Counted from the stretch's first letter, positions 1-11,904 are shown. The stretch is 64,000 nucleotides of DNA from Siphonodentalium dalli (GCA_032622095.1 CP136063.1:209115934-209179933); one strand, 5' to 3'. Program-made: numbers and translations. The notes: generated from the sequence alone by a model not told the origin.

Positions 1-283
1 TCCGTAATACCTACAGACCTATTTCAGCACACTAGCAGTAGGCCATTATTAATAACTGGAACTCAGAGATTGGTGTATTGTAATAACTGTATCTCGAAGT
101 TTCAAACAGCGTATGATGTTCCACAATTGTGAATGATAATAGCCTTTCAACGGAGTCAGTTTTATGGTTCTTTTTATATTCCCGTTATATTTTTCCACTG
201 GAAAATGACAATAATGTCAACAGCCCAGCACACAACGTCATAACACCATTTAGCAGTGAAAAGGTTAGAGTTTCAATACTTAC

Positions 284-477
284 TTGCAGAATGTATCATC
301 AAATATATCCTGACAATCAGCACCATTCTTGCAAGTTGAAGCACTACATTTTTTGGAGATTGTTTCACAACGCTTCCCTTCCCATCCATCTTGACATTTA
401 CAAAAGTAATCATTATGTCGATCCTCACAAGTTGCTCCATGTAAACATGGGTTGCTGGTACATTCATTGGTGGCTAT
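284..477 (-). CDS. Exon with EGF domain 10 and first part of EGF 11
   Basis: 194 nt, phase 0 at the acceptor (TTTGCAG before 477) and phase 2 at the donor (GCAA/GTAAGT). EGF 10 runs from NECTSNPC to EGKRC with six cysteines. It has C-T-S-N-P-C (O-glucose consensus), C-L-H-G-A-T-C (O-fucose consensus) and C-x-D-x4-Y-x-C-x-C (hydroxylation consensus). EGF 11 begins at KKCSASTC and is cut after its fourth cysteine, so the next exon (outside the window) must supply cysteines five and six. The preceding exon ends CS and this one opens IATNEC, giving a natural inter-EGF linker. The acceptor lies at the edge of a palindromic element (479-653). A 120-residue plus-strand ORF over the same bases is an antisense shadow. 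Confidence 0.9.
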
Positions 478-478
478 C

Positions 479-653
479 TGCAAATAAATAGATAGAACGA
501 CACACGTGTGAACTGGTTAACGTTATTGCACGAGTTTGTTGTGACGCGATGGTAAAACGAGAACCAGAGGTTCAAGTTTTACCTCGCGCCACGACAAACG
601 AGTGCAATAACGTTAACATGTTCACACAACTGTGTTGTTCTATGTTTATTGCA
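479..653. mobile_element. Foldback MITE abutting exon 284-477
   Basis: A ~175 bp inverted repeat. The left arm (TGCAAATAAATAGATAGAAC onward) matches the reverse complement of the right arm ending at TTTATTGCA. It includes the shared block TTAACGTTATTGCAC in both arms and a short centre near 558-572. On the minus strand the left terminus reads TATTTATTTGCA, so it supplies the pyrimidine tract and most of the AG of the neighbouring exon's acceptor. The terminal ten bases of the arms match imperfectly, so the exact end could instead be near 491. No coding sequence. Confidence 0.75.
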
Positions 654-1669
654 CACTCTGAAGATTGCAGCTTGTAACATATTAACATTTAGGTCGATAT
701 TGTTGTATTTAATTGAACAAACATGTGCTTAATGTAGACTACACCCCATAATTTAGCGAAGACATTTTCTGTTAAAATGACGTTGTTGACGTAATAGGTT
801 TGTATTGTTCAAGAACAATACACATTTTTTTATTGAACGTTTCAATTCTTCTATATTTCGCACAAAGAAGCAATTGGGTCTGCAAATAAATTATCATACA
901 GTTTAAAAAGGTAGACAATACCTACAGTTTTTATTTGTATACCGAAATATCTCATTAGTGTCTGGAAAGAAATATTGAATTTTCGCGAGTGGCTACAAGC
1001 CACTCATGAGATGTTTCAGGTAATAAAAAAAAACTGTAGTGCAGTATTCTTTTTACTATATGCAACTCATTTCGGCTCAACGTTGCTAAGTTAAGTCTTA
1101 ATTAAATAAATCATTAGCTGTGCTAAAGAGCGCACCTGTCAGTGTTTACAAACAGGAAAGAGCCCAGGCATAAAGTTGAATTTGAAACTCTACGACTCAA
1201 ACATTGAATTTTCGATTGATCATGCGCTGTCATAAATTTGTCGCTTTTGATTGGCTAGTGGACAGTGTGCACACAATGGTCACTCAATTGACCTTGGCAT
1301 GTTAGTTTCAAGCCATACAGTGAAATAACGATATCGTATTTCACTGTGGCTTCTAAAAGATAAATGCAACGATATACATTTTGGTAATTTCTCGCTATTT
1401 TATAAGCAAGCATATTGTTATCCCTCAGAAGGGGATGTTCCACCGCAGAAAGTTAGAAAGGCAAGATACAAATGGCAACATATAAATGTAAGGACTGAGT
1501 GGAAGAATCAATAGAGAAATTGTCTTATATTATACTGGTAGTACAGAAATTTAAATATCCCTTAAATTCTATGCCCATCGCTACATCAATATCGAAATCA
1601 CCCAATAAATTCCCTGAAGTATAATGACCTATGACAAATGTACATGTGCTTAAATATATCTATGTATAT
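654..1669. other. Intron sequence, nothing recognised
   Basis: AT-rich intron DNA between two exons of the EGF gene. No exon-like cysteine pattern, RNA gene or clear repeat was seen. The 62-residue minus-strand ORF at 1255-1443 has no recognisable domain. Confidence 0.5.
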
Positions 1670-3025
1670 TTCAGAACAAGAGCTACGCTGTGCGTGCAAA
1701 ATTGGCGGATGGAACTCAAATTTGAACTTGACCTGTGTTTTGGTGGGAGAAAGTAATATACCAAATTATCATTGAATCCGATAAGCTCTAGTAAAGTTAT
1801 CATCCGGACAACAAATTTCAGGGATTTTCTAAGTCAAATTACGTCAAATAAGGGGCATAACTCCGGTGAAAATTGGCGGACGGAACTCAAAAATTCGAAC
1901 TTGAGCTGTCTTTTCTCCTAATAAACCCACATACCAAATTTGATTGAAATCGGTTCACTCTAACTAAAGTTATCATCCGGAATTACGTCAAATAAGGGGC
2001 ATAACTCCGGTGAAAATTGGCGGCCGGAACCCAAATTCTAACTTGAGCTGTCTTTTCTCCTAATAAACCCACATACCAAATTTGATTGAAATCGGTTCAC
2101 TCTAACTAAAGTTATCATCCGGACAACAAATTTCAGGGATTTTCTAAGTCAAATTACGTCAAATAAGGGGCATAACTCCGGTGAAAATTGGCGGACGGAA
2201 CTCAAAAATTCGAACTTGAGCTGTCTTTTCTCCTAATAAACCCACATACCAAATTTGATTGAAATCGGTTCACTCTAACTAAAGTTATCATCCGGAATTA
2301 CGTCAAATAAGGGGCATAACTCCGGTGAAAATTGGCGGCCGGAACCCAAATTCTAACTTGAGCTGTCTTTTCTCCTAATAAACCCACATACCAAATTTGA
2401 TTGAAATCGGTTCACTCTAACTAAAGTTATCATCCGGACAACAAATTTCAGGGATTTTCTAAGTCAAATTACGTCAAAAAGGGGCCATAACTCTCGCAAA
2501 AATTATCGGATTAAAACGAAATTCGGACTTGAGCTGTATTTCGATATATGTAATCCACAAAAAAACGGGGTTTGCGTATAAACATTCCAAAATCGAGTTA
2601 TCATCCGGAAACCAAAAAACATAAGAAAAACTGAATTTTCTGAGTCGAAAAAGGGGCATAACTCTGCCAAAAATGGTCGGACAGAACCCAAGTTCGAACT
2701 TGACCTGTGTTTTGGTGGGAGAAAGTAATATACCAAATTTGGATTCATTCTGATAAACTATACTAAAGTTATCATCCGGACAACAAATTTCAAGGATTTT
2801 CTAAGTCAAAAAACGTCAAATAAGGGGCATAACTCCGGTGAAAATTGGCGGGCGGAACCCAAATTCGAACTTGAACTTACTGTTCGGCTAATAAACCCAC
2901 ATACCAAATTTTATTAAATTTGGTTCACTCAACTAAAGTTATCATCCGGAAACCAGGTTAACGGACGCCCGGACAGACGGACCAATACTATAATACGGCC
3001 GTTTTTTCAAACGGGCGTATAAAAA
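1670..3025 (+). repeat. Degenerate tandem repeat, 'aggggcataactccggtg' family
   Basis: Units of variable length repeat the phrases AGGGGCATAACTCCGGTG, AAATTGGCGG, CCACATACCAAATTTGATTG and AAAGTTATCATCCGGA. The longest near-exact duplication is about 317 bp (1850-2166 against 2166-2480). The block ends with a GGACAGACGG motif, then a hairpin (GGCCGTTTTTTCAAACGGG) and GTATAAAAA. The same 3' end occurs at 11505-11570, 52470-52520 and 56040-56105, always on the plus strand, so this is one dispersed family with a fixed 3' end. ORFs inside are shadows. Confidence 0.8.
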
Positions 3026-3313
3026 GGTCAGTTCTTGTTAAAATACAAATTAATAGGTTGCCAGAAATGTTAAGATGTACAAAATTGATATCTATGCATT
3101 CTGTTTGACTTCAACTTAAAAATCATACATCGTTAGTTTTGTTACTGCATTGCGATACACACAACATGATATGGTGTATCATGTGTAAGTGTATCACGAT
3201 TCATTGTTGTCCTTACTTTCATAATATCTCATGCAAGAGCAACAAGTATACCTTATGTGTAAGAATATTTTTAAATTCTCGTGAATCGGCAGAGTTAACC
3301 TTACTTTCACTTA

Positions 3314-3471
3314 AGAAATGAATGTAGTGGATGTGTGTGCTATTGGGGGATATGGCGCTGAGGTTGTTGGGGAACATTGTGTGAACCGCAACGCAGTTCT
3401 TAAGAAATGTGCCCCCAATGACTACAATGCCCTATCCTCCAATAACACACACACCCACTACATTCATTTCT
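3314..3471. mobile_element. 158 bp MITE with TA target
   Basis: Inverted arms of about 40 bp: AGAAATGAATGTAGTGG at the left, and its complement CCACTACATTCATTTCT at the right. Both are flanked by TA, compatible with a Tc/mariner-type target. Internal TGTGTGTG sequence lies in the arms. The ORF at 3318-3509 merely reads through the element. Confidence 0.7.
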
Positions 3472-3810
3472 TATATATATATAGCTTTTTGATGATTTAT
3501 AGCCCATAAAAAAGCTGAGTGTATTCTTATTTATTATCACAAAATCTACCGAGAATTTGAGACCAGTCCACGCAGCACATTAAGTCAGCCCAATATAAGA
3601 TTTCCAAGCACTTAGCAACGATAATGATGCGAAAATTTATTATTGTAAACCGTGAACTTCTTGTGGCTATCAGCAAATGAATATAGAATATGTTGCAGCT
3701 AGTACCGTCGCTTAAACTGTTTATGTCCATCAGGGCAATTGGAGTATCTATTGGCTGAGGCTATGTGAGATTCGCATATATAAGAGAAAGCACTGGCAAA
3801 GAAACTTTAA

Positions 3811-4275
3811 AGGCCCACTTAATTTTCGAACCCCCAGATTACATTATATAAAATATATATCATTTGAAAGAAGAAGCTCCAAAACATTGTATTATCAACT
3901 TCTCCGGTGTAATAAACTGTGGACATGTTGTTTTTGTCGAGTTGCCAATGCGTTTTGTCATCCAGATTGCAGTAAAAAGCAGTATTATTATCAATGCAGG
4001 GGGAATAACTCTATATATTTAAGATAGAGTTCTTCCCCTTCCATTGAAAAAGTTTTAATTCTGTTGCATTCTGGGAACCAAAGGGGGGGGGGGGAAGTCA
4101 TTCTATGATTTCAGCAGTTTTCTATTTCTCTGTGGGCATCTTCTGAGACACTGATGTTTCAAAAAGTGATGAATTATAGTATTTTTATCATATTTTATGG
4201 CATAGATTGTTATTAAAACCGTATATCAAGTCACTATAAAAAAAATAATCGGCGACTCGAAAATTAAGTGGGCCT
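3811..4275. mobile_element. 465 bp element with TTAA duplication
   Basis: The ends AGGCCCACTTAATTTTCGA and TCGAAAATTAAGTGGGCCT are perfect inverted repeats of 19 bp. TTAA is present on both sides (3807-3810 and 4276-4279). TTAA targets are used by piggyBac and Kolobok; an AGG start would suit Kolobok, but the superfamily is an inference. Internal sequence is non-coding and includes a run of about twelve G. Confidence 0.8.
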
Positions 4276-5006
4276 TTAATGCTGCATCAGTGCAGCTCCC
4301 CTCATGAAGGAGTTAAATGTACTCCCGATGTTGTAATATATTTCCGGGATACAAAGCATATTTTTTTTGGTGAATATTTTATTCGGATCAATCATTAGAG
4401 CATAAGTACTCATACACAGAGCAAGAAGGTATGGTTTCAATTATGACTAATTTACTGAAACAAAGAAATACATGTATCTTTCAGGGTTTTGTCAATCTCT
4501 TCCATGGGCATTTCTAGAAAGGTGCACATGGTTGTTTATACCTCAGGCGCAGGTGAATGGCGTCATATATATTTTTCTATATTCATCAGTGATTTTCATC
4601 GATGTGTCATGTGACTTCCGGTTAGCAAATGTGAGAAGATTGCTAAAGTGCGGTATCAGCAATGGACCAATGAGATGAAAATAAAAAAAAGTCTATACTT
4701 CACAATTTCCGAACAATTCCCATGCCATTTAGTCCTAATAATTTCATTGGTTAGCTTAATGAAAACAAGCGAAGACGTCATGGCATATTTCATGACATCA
4801 TTTACGTCATTTTGGCATTGCGGATCAGAATTGAGATAGGTTGCGCAAGCCATGACAAGTCTTGCAACATGTGTCATCTCCGACGGGGCCACTGCATGAT
4901 GTTACATAAATTATTCTTAGCGTTATGTTGCCGATAAAAAAGCTAATTTGAGACACAGCATGTGTGGTTGTTCCACTACGTGTCACGTACGATTCATATT
5001 ACTTAC
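4276..5006. other. Intron sequence, nothing recognised
   Basis: Intron DNA just downstream of the donor of exon 5007-5137. Short ORFs on both strands at 4472-4892 overlap one another and show no domain. No repeat boundary was found. Confidence 0.45.
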
Positions 5007-5137
5007 TGAACAGTTCTTTCCTTCATATCCAGCTGCACAGTTACATCTGTAGCTATCAGATTCAATTATATCCTGAATGCAGGTTCCGTGCACACAATGA
5101 CTCGGTTTGCATTCATTAATGTCTTGGCATGTCCTGG
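5007..5137 (-). CDS. Exon with calcium-binding EGF domain 9
   Basis: 131 nt, phase 1 acceptor (CTTTTCTCCAG) and phase 0 donor (TTCA/GTAAGT). It encodes RTCQDINECKPSHC through GYEGKNCS. The first cysteine (RTC) closes EGF 8 from the preceding exon. DINEC is the usual calcium-binding EGF start, and the six cysteines of EGF 9 are all present, with a long loop (IQDIIESDSYRC) between cysteines three and four. The alternative acceptor at 5133 would break the phase. The next exon (284-477) continues in phase 0. A foldback MITE begins 22 bp upstream of the exon, leaving almost no native intron 3' end. Confidence 0.92.
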
Positions 5138-5158
5138 CTGGAGAAAAGTAAGCACATA

Positions 5159-5413
5159 CAGTAATGCCCTAAGTAATCGACCCCTTAACCACAGCAGAAT
5201 TATGGGTAACTTTTCAGGATTTAGTCGGAAATATGGCTTGTTGCCATTCACTGAGAGCTTTCCGATGAATGGCAACAAGCCATATTTCCGACTAAATCCT
5301 GAAAAGTTACCCATAGTTACCCATGCATTCAGCTATATTTCCGACTAAATCCTAAAAAGTTACCCATAATTCTGCTGTGGTAGTTAAGGAGTCGATTATT
5401 TAGGTCATTACTG
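5159..5413. mobile_element. CAGTAATG foldback MITE, copy 1 (255 bp)
   Basis: Palindromic element starting CAGTAATGCCC and ending GGTCATTACTG, flanked by TA (5157-5158 and 5414-5415). It holds the family landmarks TTAACCACAGCAGAATTATG, ATTTAGTCGGAAATATGGC and GAGAGCTTTCCGATGAATGG. This copy is longer than the 213-214 bp copies because of a partial internal duplication around 5310-5365. It lies inside the intron, 22 bp from the acceptor of exon 5007-5137. Confidence 0.85.
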
Positions 5414-5429
5414 TATATAAAATCAAGCC

Positions 5430-5744
5430 TGAAAATAGGGTGTCTGTTATTTGCAGAATGAGGTCCACAGAGGGTGAATTTAGTGAGTCGATTACTTAGG
5501 GCATACGTAGTACTGCATGAGCCTGATAAGATCGATATTATCACACCAAGGTACTCAGGCCCGAGAATAAGGTGCCTGTCATTTTCAGAATGAGTTCCCC
5601 AGAGGGTAAATTTAGTGACGTTATCCCGCATCACTAAATTCACCCCATGGGGACCTCATTCTGCATAGGCCTCATCTTCTCTGGACAGTTTCTTTATTAT
5701 CAAATTTCTATAGAAATTTCTTCACATAGATTCTATTTCTTTTT
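5430..5744. mobile_element. GAGGTCC family, left half (split by pearl/HINE insertion)
   Basis: Two copies of the motif pair GAGGTCC(C)CAGAGGGTGAATTT and CACTAAATTCACC...GGGGACCTCATTCTGC, followed by the family body CTCATCTTCTCTGGA and TTATTATCAAATTTCTATAG. The sequence stops at a T-run at 5744 and resumes at 9026 with AGTTTAGTTTCTCTATAT, as in the uninterrupted copy near 13590. Confidence 0.7.
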
Positions 5745-8700
5745 AGCTCAACTTTACTTTGTAAAGTTTGAGCTATTGCCATGGCTTGGTATCCGTCGTG
5801 CGTGTGTGTGTGTGTGCGTGTGTGCGTGTATGCGTGATTCGTCAACAATTTCCTTTAGCACGGGCTACAGTACGTACCTTTGGTCCGATTATTATGAAAT
5901 TTGTCATGGATGTTGACATTGACATGTAGATGGGAACGAGTCATTTTGGGTTCATTCGGGAAAAAAACATGGCTGCCAGTGGCCATCTTGGATTTCAATA
6001 TTCAATCCATTAGCACGGGCTACAGGTCGTACTGTTCGTCTGATCATCATGAAATTTGTCATGGATGTTAATATTGACATGTAGATGGGAACGAGTAATT
6101 TTGGGGTTGTTCGGCCAAAAAACATGGCCACCAGCAGCCATCTTAGATTTTACTCTTTGCATGACTAAATTCTTTGGCACGGCCTACAGGTCGTACCTTT
6201 GGTCGGATTATGATAAATATTTTCATGAATGTTAACAATGACATGTAGATGGGAACGAGTCATTTTGGGGTCATTCGGCAAAAAAACATGGCCGCCAGCA
6301 GCCATTTTGGATTTTACTCTTTGTATGACTAAATCCTTTAGCACGGGCTACAGGTCGTACCTTTAGTCTGATCATCATGAAATTTGTCATGGCTGTTGAA
6401 ATTGGAAAGTAGATGGGAACGAGTCATTTTGGGGTCATTCGGACAAAAAACATGGCCGCCAGCGGCCATCTTGGATTTCAAAATTTAATCCATTAGCACG
6501 GGCCACAGGTCGTACTGTTAGTCTGATCATCATGAAATTTGTCATGGATGATAATATTGACATGTAGATGGGAACGAGTAATTTTGGGGTCATTCGGCCA
6601 AAAAACATGGCCGCCAGCAGCCATCTTGGATTTTACTCTTTGTATGACTATATCCTTTAGCACGGGCTACAGGTCCTACTTTTAGTCTGATCATCATAAA
6701 ATTTGTCATGGATATTAACAATGACATGTAGATGGGAACGAGTCATTTTGGGGTCATTTTGCAAAAAAACATGGCCGCCAGCAGCCATCTTGGATTTTAC
6801 TCTTTGTATGACTAAATCCTTTAGCACGGGCTACAGGTCCTACTTTTAGTCTGATCATCATAAAATTTGTCAAGAATGTTAATAATGACATGTAGATGGG
6901 AACGAGTCATTTTGGGGTCATTCGGCCAAAAAACATGGCCGCCAGCAGCCATCTTGGATTTTACTCTTTGTATGACTAAATCCTTTAGCACGGGCTACAG
7001 GTCGTACCTTTAGTCTGATCATCATAAAATTTGTCATGGCTGTTGAAATTGGAATGTAGATGGGAACGAACCATTTTGGGGTCATTCGGACAAAAACATG
7101 GCCGCCAGTGGCCATCTTGGATTTAAATATTTAATCCATTAGCACGGGCCACAGGTCGTACTGTTTGTCTGATCATCATGAAATTTGTCATGGATGATAA
7201 TATTGACATGTAGATGGGAACGAGTAATTTTGGGGTCATTCGGCCAAAAAACATGGCCGCCAGCAGTTATCTTGGATTTTACTCTTTGTATGACTAAATC
7301 CTTTAGCACGGGCTACAGGTCCTAATTTTAGTCTGATCATCATAAAATTTGTCATGGCTGTTGAAATTGGAATGTAGATGGGAACAAGTAATTTTGGGTT
7401 CATTCGGCCAAAAAACATGGCCACCAGCAGCCATCTTGGATTTTACTCTTTGTATGACTAAATCCTTTAGCACGGGCTACAGGTCGTACCTTTAGTCTGA
7501 TCATCATGAAATTTGTCATGGCTGTTGAAATTGGAATGTAGATGGGAACGAGTCATTTTGGGGTAATTCGGACAAAAAACATGGCCGCCAGCGGCCATCT
7601 TGCATTTCAAAATTTAATCCATTAGCACGGGCCACAGGTCGTAATGTTGGTCTGATCATCATGAAATTTGTCATGGATGATAATATTGACATGTACATGG
7701 GAACGAGTAATTTTGGGGTCATTCGGCCAAAAAACGTGGTCGCCAGCAGCCATCTTGGATTTTACTCTTTGTATGACTAAATCCTTTAGCACGGGCTACA
7801 GGTCCTACTTTTAGTCTGATCATCATAAAATTTGTCAAGAATGTTAATAATGACATGTAGATGGGAACGAGTCATTTTGGGGTCATTCGGCAAAATAACA
7901 TGGACGCCAGCAGCCATCTTGGATTTTACTCTTTGTATGACTAAATCCTTTAGCATGGGCTACAGGTCGTACCTTCAGTCTGATCATCATAACATTTTCA
8001 CATTTGCTGTTGAAATTGGAATGTAGATGGGAGCGAGTCATTTTGGGGTCATTCGGACAAAAAACATGGCCACCAGTGGCCATCTTGGATTTCAAAATTT
8101 AATCCATTAGCATGGGCCACAGGTCGTACTGTTCGTCTGATCATCATGAAATTTGTCATGGATGATGATATTGACATGTAGATGGGAATGAGTAATTTTG
8201 GGGTCCAAAAAACATGGCCGCCAGTAGCCATCTTGGATTTTACTCTTTGTATGACTAAATTCTTTAGCACGGGCTGCAGGTCGTACCTTTAACCTGATCA
8301 TCATAAAATTTATCATGGATATTAACAATGACATGTAGATGGGAACGAGTAATTTTGGGGTCATTCGGCCAAAAAATATGGTCGCCAGCAGCCATCTTGG
8401 ATTTTACTCTTTGTATGACTAAATCCTTTAGCACGGGCCACAGGTCCTACTTTTAGTCTGATCATCATAAAATTTGTCACGAATGTTAATAATGACATGT
8501 AGATGGAACGAGTCATTTTGGGGTCATTCGGCCAAAAAACATGGCCGCCAGCAGCCATCTTGGATTTTACTCTTTGTATGACTAAATGCTTTAGCATGGG
8601 CTGCAGGTCGTACCTTTAGTCTGATCATCATAAAATTTGTCATGAATGTTAATAATGACATGTAGATGGGAACGAGTCATTGTGGGGTCCTTCGGCCAAA

Positions 8701-9025
8701 AAATATGGCCGCCAGCAGCCAATTTGGATTTTACTCTTTGTATGACTAAATTCTTTAGCATGGGCTACAGGTCGTACCTTTAGTCTGATCGTCATAAATT
8801 TGTCATGGATGTTAACGATGACATGTAGATGGGAACGACTCATTTTGGGGTCATTCGGCCGAAAACATGGCCGCCAGCAGCCATCTTGGATTTTACTTTT
8901 CTCTTCATGTCTATAAACTAGTATTAGACATTCAACTTTCCACATTCCTAATCGCTCCATTGACTGTAATACATTAAATTATTCCCTTTCCAAGTTGAGC
9001 TACAGTGTCATTGACACTTTCATTT
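5745..9025 (+). mobile_element. Pearl/HINE-like (non-autonomous Helentron) element
   Basis: The left arm begins AGCTCAACTTTACTTTG and the right arm ends with AAGTTGAGCTACAGTGTCAT then GACACTTTCATTT. AGCTCAACTT and AAGTTGAGCT form subterminal inverted repeats, and AGTGTCATTGACACT is a 3' hairpin. Behind the left arm is a GT/CG microsatellite (5806-5835), then about 19-20 tandem units of 155-165 bp. Landmarks of each unit are TTTAGCACGGGCTACAGG, TCTGATCATCAT, ACATGTAGATGGGAACGAG, TTTTGGGGTCATTCGGCC and AACATGGCCGCCAGC. This layout matches the known bivalve pearl/HINE structure. Boundaries come from the interrupted host repeat at both sides. The many ORFs with phrases like PKLLVPIYM are shadows of the tandem unit. 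Confidence 0.85.
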
Positions 9026-9290
9026 AGTTTAGTTTCTCTATATACCCAAAATGGCAGATGACACCAAATTGGCAGATCACACATTGCACAACTGAGGTTC
9101 CCAATGGGTGTACATCACAATATTCACTATTTGGGAACTTCAATCTGAGTCTATGTCTTCCATAGCAGATGCGGCCATGCAGAATGAGGTCCCAAGAGGG
9201 TGAATTTGGTGATGCTAGTCCACTGTTGGAGATAGCGTCACTATATTCACACTCTGGGGAACTCAACTAAAGTCAGACTTGAAGGTATCC
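9026..9290. mobile_element. GAGGTCC family, right half
   Basis: Continuation of the copy interrupted at 5744. It reads AGTTTAGTTTCTCTATAT, then GGGAACTTCAATCTGAGTCT and GCAGAATGAGGTCCCAAGAG, and ends near GACTTGAAGG. The order matches copies at 13466-13830 and 30455-30815. Confidence 0.7.
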
Positions 9291-9646
9291 AGCTCTATAA
9301 GTCTATAAGACCATGCAAAGTCAATTTCCCAAATTTGAATTGTATTTAATTAAATTTTTTTATTTCAGGGGCACAGGCCAATGAAGCATTCCACCTTTCA
9401 GTTGCCCACAGCCATTATTTCCCAAACATAATAGTTCACTATAGAGCATCGCTATTCCATGGCAAAATACGCCTGTGGTAATTTCAACAATGGGCCATAG
9501 CTCAGATGAAAATTGGCAAATTTGAACTTGCAGGGGCTAATCTAGGCCGTTTTTGGACTCGTAAAACGGGTTTGGGCGCCGGTAATTTGGGTGCCCAAAC
9601 GAAATATGCCTCAGAGTTGTAAAACAACATTTCCAAGTCAATCAGG

Positions 9647-9677
<31 letters not shown>

Positions 9678-10490
9678 TTTTTTAACCCGGCACTATACTA
9701 TTAATAGAAAACAGGAGCACAATCAATAATTAAGAGATATAAGGCAGATATCTTGTAATATTAGCATAAGATGTTTTATGCGGAACCTAAGATAAACTTT
9801 ATGACCAATTTTTATAAACATATTAAAGGGACACATACTAATAACTTTAAGATAAGCCTTACCGTCACCAAACTTAAGAAAACTTATTAAAAGGATACAT
9901 GTATATACTAATAACTTTTATGACTACTATAATTTTTACCTATGTGAATTAACAAACAGTTATCCTAATAACAAATATGATACGATATGATACTTGACTT
10001 CCAGGGTACTCTACAATTTTTATTTATTACTACTTCCTTTTTATTTACGACTGGCTAAAACTGCTCTTACGGCAGACTATCTGTTCATCATTTGCATAAT
10101 ATAGCTTCCGGTGAGCCAGGCAGGGTACCTTTTTTGCGGGCCCAGGACACTGTGGCATCCCCCCATTGCTCACTATGATGTGGGCACCATAAAACAATTT
10201 TATTTTCTTTAAATTTATCAACTTTTTGCGTATAAATTCAGCTAATTTACACAAAAATCTTGCTCTGTAAATAATTTTTTTTATTTAGCCTACCTATCTA
10301 CCCATTGGAACAACTATCGGTAGGGTAAAGACAATTTTTTTTTTATTTATGCCCTTGGGTGTCCATATACAATGTGGGAGGGAAGCTCATCATGAGGGAC
10401 AGGGAGAACATTAGAGCAAATTTATACCCCTGGGGTGCAAGTATATAGTATTCTGGCATGGAGTAAGAATAGTGGGTGGACCATAAAAAT
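9291..10490. other. Intron, low-complexity T-rich tract, no gene
   Basis: Contains a poly-T tract at about 9650-9690 and AT-rich DNA. ORFs at 10045-10254 and 10343-10534 lack recognisable domains. No clear element boundary was found. Confidence 0.4.
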
Positions 10491-10535
10491 GTTGTTTCTA
10501 CTCTCCATACCAGTGGTATGGAGAGTAGAAACAAA
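10491..10535. repeat. Short palindrome
   Basis: GTTTCTACTCTCCATACC and its complement GGTATGGAGAGTAGAAAC are separated by a few bases. A related GTTTCTACTCTCACC lies near 10887. Probably the end of a decayed foldback element. Confidence 0.5.
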
Positions 10536-11219
10536 ATTTTTATTTTAACCTCACTCCCAGGTCTAACACATAGGAAACCAGAGATATTTACATTTATAAC
10601 AAAGCTTCAGTTAGCAATTATGGCTTCAATCATTTGAGATCTTCTATGTTCTTGTTGTAATTCTCCTTATAATCTGGGCCTATTTAGTCCTTTAGATTGA
10701 ATCTCAGATGGGGTATTTTAGGCTCATTTTCAAAATGAGCCTAACCCCCACCCACAGGAGCGGTATGTAGTTGGTACTAGTAAGTACGTTTATAATTAAA
10801 ACTAAGAGATATAAAGTTTAACCGGAAGTTTATTTCCGCGAATATTTAAACAAGATACCGCGACCAAAAACCAGTGGTGTAAGAGTTTCTACTCTCACCC
10901 ACAATTTTAACACAGGGTAGGTAGAATATAATTTTTGTTTCATGGAAATATACATATTGCTATAAAAAGGTGAAACATTCAAAGTGTCGATAATATGACT
11001 AAATTTACCAACCTGAATAGCACAATATAAAGGTTCAGAATGCCCCAGATTCACTCTCAGGGCATTGGATTTTCAAAAATTTCCCGGGGGAATACCCCCC
11101 TGACCCCCATTCTTGTGAGGGGGACACCCCCTCCCAAAAACACCCCCACCTCTAGCCTGCGGCCATCGGGATATGCCTACGGCATATCGTCCTATGATCG
11201 ACAGGGTGCCCAAACTTAA

Positions 11220-11570
11220 AACCTAGATCAGTGCCTGACTTGACTTGTATTTTGGGCTAGTAAACTCACATACCAAATTTCATTCCATTCAATTCAGAGT
11301 TACTATTAATGTTATCATCCGGAATTGAAAATTAAGTGCAAATTCAAACAAAAATGGCCGTAAGTCTGGTCAAAATTGGCGGGCAAAACCCAAATTCGAA
11401 CTTGACCTGTATTTAGTTCTAGTGAAACCACTTAACAAATTTAAGTCCATTCAGATCAGACATACCAAAGTTTATCATCTGGAAATGAAAAAAGAGAACG
11501 GATGGACGCACAAACAGACCAATAACATAAAACGTCATTTTTTTCTTCAAAACGGGCTATTATAAAAAGT
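11220..11570 (+). repeat. Degenerate repeat, same family as 1670-3025
   Basis: Two units with ACATACCAAATTTCATTCC, GTTATCATCCGGAA and AAATTGGCGGGCAAAACCC. The block ends with a GGATGGACG motif, CCAATAACATAAAACG, then TCAAAACGGGC and TATAAAAAG. The 3' end matches the other copies. Confidence 0.65.
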
Positions 11571-11629
11571 TAGTTGATAGATTTCATGTAATTCCATTTA
11601 ATTTGTTCAAAAATCACACAAAAAGGTAT

Positions 11630-11760
11630 CATTGACACATTTTATATTGAGTTTGCAGATGCAAAACATTATATTTTTACATGAGCACATGGTTACAAAT
11701 TACAAGTAATGAATCAGAAATTTGAATCATGGGAAACGGGTCTCAGTTCCATGGAGTTTC
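11630..11760. repeat. Dispersed repeat shared with 53420-53550
   Basis: Reads GGTATCATTGACACATTTTA, then GCAGATGCAAAACATTATAT and AATGAATCAGAAATTTGAAT. The block at 53420-53550 has the same order of words (GTATCATTGACACATTTTTT, AATGAATTGGAAATTTGAAT). These are diverged copies of one unidentified element. Confidence 0.55.
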
Positions 11761-11904
11761 TATAAAAACATACTGATTATTTTTTTTCCGACATATCAAA
11801 AGCTAATAAAAAGTTGCATTCATGGGGTTTCTGGACCGTCTGTGTTGGCCTAAGAAACGGGCAATTGACAGGAGTTTCCGGAAATTTGGCGACAATATTG
11901 TGCC

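Noticed and set aside
129-491. 120-residue plus-strand ORF
   Set aside because: Antisense to the EGF exon 284-477; no domain, and the minus strand has the cysteine pattern and splice sites.
5806-5835. GT-rich microsatellite as an independent feature
   Set aside because: Its position next to the left arm is an integral part of pearl/HINE architecture.
5750-8900. About ten minus-strand ORFs with similar proteins (PKLLVPIYM..., CWRPCFLAE)
   Set aside because: They are translations of the 155-165 bp tandem unit of the pearl/HINE element. They have no consistent start and occur in several frames.
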